From positions 1,405 through 9,004 of the forward strand of contig DCTP01000108.1 in assembly GCA_002329625.1 (NCBI GenBank): a stretch of DNA of 7,600 nucleotides. Reading direction: 5' to 3'. Source of the stretch: Leptolinea sp. UBA1437. Its GTDB lineage: Bacteria; Chloroflexota; Anaerolineae; Anaerolineales; Anaerolineaceae. The stretch's first letter is position 1. The number at the start of each line of letters is the position of its first letter. Made by a program: the position numbers and the translations under genes. Shown piece by piece: positions 5,592 to 7,600 of the stretch. The notes beneath the pieces were generated by a model. That model saw only the letters and a program-made list of their open reading frames with translations, did not search any database and was not told where the DNA came from.

Positions 5592-7600
5592 CAGCAAACC
5601 GAGCCTTTCTCTTTCGCATCCAGAATTTGTTCGAAATCTAGGGGTAACCGATTGATTTTTAAATCCCGAATCGATTCTATAGCGGATGTTATTGCCGGTG
5701 CGATGACAACTGTCGCAACTTCAGCCGCTCCCTTGGCACCATAAGGACCGGTTGCCTCATAAAGTTCAACGGAAACATTTTGAATCGGAGGGATATCTTC
5801 GGCTGTCGGCAGAATATATACGGTAAATCTTTGATTATCCGGAATCCCATTCCGATAATTCATATTCTCGCCGAGAGTATAGCCTATGGACATCGCAATT
5901 CCACCTTGTATTTGCCCGTCCATTGAGAGACGATTAATTACCTTTCCTGCTTCCGTAGCTGCAAAAATACCCGCTAATTGCGGTTGCCCGCTGATGGGAT
6001 CCAATTTTAATTTGACAGCCTGTGCGATAAAGGTATACATGGCGTGAGGAAAACCGATGACATTCAAATCGGTTTTCGACTGTGGAAATTCAGTTTCAGC
6101 GAATCCTCTCCCAGTTTCCGGATGGGAAAAATAATCTCGAACAGCGGCAAGAATTGCATTCCCGGCGATAAAGACCGATCGGGAGCCGGCTGTGGATCCG
6201 CAATCGAAAGTCTGTGTTGTGTCTGCCATAATCAGGTGGATTTTTTCCAAGGGGACTTTCAGTGCTTCGCCGGCAATCGCAGCCAAGGCGGTTGCATTGC
6301 CCTGTCCGATGTCAACCAATCCGACTCGAACGGTAAAATCTCCGTTCGGTTCTCGATCAATCTCCACTTTTGCCGAATCGGGAACGCCTTTTCCTAATCC
6401 GCAACTGAGATAGCCGGCTGCGATTCCAAAACCGATAGATGGATCTTGATTGGTATTTTTTTCTTTCCATAAATCAGAATCTCTGACCACTTCCAATGCT
6501 TCTCGAAGGCCAACGACATGTTCCATTTTTTGACCGAGTGTCCCGAGAGCGCCTTGAGTTAGAGCATTCTTCATGCGGATTTCAATCGGATCGATTTGGA
6601 GAATATTTGCGGCACGATTGATCAAACTTTCGGTGGCGAATGCACCCTGAGGAGCTCCGAAGCCACGCATAGCGTGAGCGGGTGCTTTGTCGGTATAAAC
6701 GAGATAAGAATCTATCTTAACATTTGAAATAACGTACGGACCGCCTAAATGTTCACTGAAGAGTCCCATCACCGCCGGACCGAGACCTGCATAAGCGCCC
6801 GTATCTAAATAAGCCGTACTTGAGAGAGCTCGGAAGGTTCCGTCTTTTTGAAAACCCATTTTCAAGTGAAGATCTACGGCATGTCTTTTATACGTTCCGA
6901 TAAACACTTCTCGTCGGCTAATCACAATTTTTGCCGGTCTTCCGGTACGGTAGGCAACCAATGCGGCGAAAATCTGCACCGTGTGACCGTCTTTTCCGCC
7001 GAAACCTCCTCCGACTGTCGCTGCCATAACATGGACGTTATGCAATGGAATTCCGAGTGCTCGCGCTATCATACGTTGATCATGAAAAACATTCTGGGTA
7101 GAAGTGTAAATGGATAAAACATCGCCTTCCATCCAAGCAAAAGCAGCATCTGGTTCCATATAAGCATGGTCCTGAATAGGCAAATGAAAATCTTCTTCAA
7201 GAATTAAATCGCAATCCTCAAACGATTCCGTTACATTCCCTTTTTCATGGTGAAACTCACTTAACAAATTTCCTTTTTCAAACAGCAACGGAGCATCGGG
7301 TTCTAAAGCTTGTTTGGGGGTTTCAACGATCGGGAGCTTCTGGTACTTAACTTTTACTTTTTGAGAGAAAGAAACAGCCTTTTGATGTGAATCGGCTGCA
7401 ACGATGGCGATCGGTTCACCGTAAAAACGAACTTTATCATATGCCAGAACGGGTTGATCTTCGATTGCGTCTTCGATAATGTTCTCTTCCAAATCTTTGG
7501 CGGTGAAATAAAGAATATCGGACGGTAATTCGGAAAAATCCAGTCCGGTGATGAAAGCATGAGGTTCTGTTGAGCGGACAATTGCCAAATGAAGTGTATT
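5591..7600 (-). CDS. Molybdenum hydroxylase (xanthine dehydrogenase family), large Mo-cofactor subunit; N terminus outside window
   Basis: The catalytic subunit, which hydroxylates a substrate carbon with water at a molybdopterin-cytosine-dinucleotide or related Mo centre. The frame is open to the window edge (669 residues visible, starting NTLHLAIVRS), so probably only 30-50 N-terminal residues are missing; the TTG at 7588 is not a start. The alpha/beta hammerhead domain (PVLAYDKVRFYGEPIAIVAA) is followed by the Mo-binding domains: STQN (visible residues 167-170), VGGGFGGKD (196-204), MRGFGAPQ (311-318), IGQGNAT (431-437), GSTAGSR (468-474) and GPYGAKGAAE (618-627), whose final Glu (codon 5722-5720) is the expected catalytic base. 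The RGFG motif in place of the AYRCSFR loop excludes an aerobic CO dehydrogenase. The Glu and Arg that bind purine in bovine xanthine dehydrogenase (802 and 880) align by hand with Asp204 and Leu280. It begins the L-M-S set as seen here. Aldehydes, N-heterocycles or other substrates are possible. Confidence 0.95.
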   Translation of the reverse strand, partial: NTLHLAIVRSTEPHAFITGLDFSELPSDILYFTAKDLEENIIEDAIEDQPVLAYDKVRFYGEPIAIVAADSHQKAVSFSQKVKVKYQKLPIVETPKQALEPDAPLLFEKGNLLSEFHHEKGNVTESFEDCDLILEEDFHLPIQDHAYMEPDAAFAWMEGDVLSIYTSTQNVFHDQRMIARALGIPLHNVHVMAATVGGGFGGKDGHTVQIFAALVAYRTGRPAKIVISRREVFIGTYKRHAVDLHLKMGFQKDGTFRALSSTAYLDTGAYAGLGPAVMGLFSEHLGGPYVISNVKIDSYLVYTDKAPAHAMRGFGAPQGAFATESLINRAANILQIDPIEIRMKNALTQGALGTLGQKMEHVVGLREALEVVRDSDLWKEKNTNQDPSIGFGIAAGYLSCGLGKGVPDSAKVEIDREPNGDFTVRVGLVDIGQGNATALAAIAGEALKVPLEKIHLIMADTTQTFDCGSTAGSRSVFIAGNAILAAVRDYFSHPETGRGFAETEFPQSKTDLNVIGFPHAMYTFIAQAVKLKLDPISGQPQLAGIFAATEAGKVINRLSMDGQIQGGIAMSIGYTLGENMNYRNGIPDNQRFTVYILPTAEDIPPIQNVSVELYEATGPYGAKGAAEVATVVIAPAITSAIESIRDLKINRLPLDFEQILDAKEKGSVC

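Noticed and set aside
5257..5655. 132-aa plus-strand open frame
   Set aside because: It is antisense to the FAD subunit and the end of the Mo subunit, both certain genes; the translation is low in family-like features.
6044..6397. 117-aa plus-strand open frame, with a further overlapping one at 6192-6413
   Set aside because: Both are antisense shadows inside the conserved Mo-binding domain of the large subunit.
5591..7600. Aerobic carbon monoxide dehydrogenase (CoxL)
   Set aside because: The Cys-containing AYRCSFR active-site loop of true CoxL is replaced by an RGFG-type motif, as in other hydroxylases of the family.

Overview
The window is a stretch of a bacterial chromosome with moderate-to-low GC and densely packed sugar- and cofactor-enzyme genes. 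It holds seven protein-coding genes, two of them cut by the window edges. No RNA gene, mobile element, CRISPR array or phage gene is visible. A strong Shine-Dalgarno (AAGGAGG), tight gene overlaps, a tagatose-bisphosphate-aldolase-type protein and a three-subunit molybdenum hydroxylase fit a heterotrophic, probably anaerobic or facultative bacterium. Chloroflexota (Anaerolineae) or Bacillota are guesses from protein style; nothing here fixes the phylum.

Left part, plus strand (2-1783): the C-terminal half of a PfkB-family sugar kinase is followed after a short gap by a GatZ/KbaZ-family protein. The pair looks like the end of an operon that phosphorylates a ketose (or related sugar) and processes the phosphate. 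A 19-bp perfect inverted repeat at 1837-1875, with T-rich tails on both strands, sits between this operon and the convergent genes and is a good bidirectional terminator.

Middle part, minus strand (4066 down to 1902): a TIM-barrel sugar isomerase/epimerase-like gene is followed by an NAD(P)-dependent Gfo/Idh/MocA oxidoreductase, coupled at the junction. The pair has its own likely sigma-70-type promoter (4181-4209), a candidate operator over the predicted transcription start, and a strong ribosome binding site. The two products probably act in sequence on one sugar, polyol or glycoside derivative by oxidation and isomerisation/epimerisation or elimination; the exact substrate cannot be read from sequence.

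Right part, minus strand (7600 down to 4280): the large (Mo-cofactor), medium (FAD) and small (2x[2Fe-2S]) subunits of a xanthine dehydrogenase-family molybdenum hydroxylase, in the order L-M-S, with a TGATG overlap between L and M and a 1-nt gap between M and S. The electron path would be substrate -> Mo -> two Fe-S clusters -> FAD -> acceptor. The Mo-site residues look intact, but the two residues that recognise purines in xanthine dehydrogenase appear replaced, so the substrate is probably not xanthine. The L-M-S genes and the sugar pair point the same way, and no convincing terminator separates them.

I did not find a clearly new system. The most interesting leads are the unassigned substrate of the molybdenum hydroxylase, the putative operator at 4143-4178, and the active-site-like residues retained in the GatZ-type protein.
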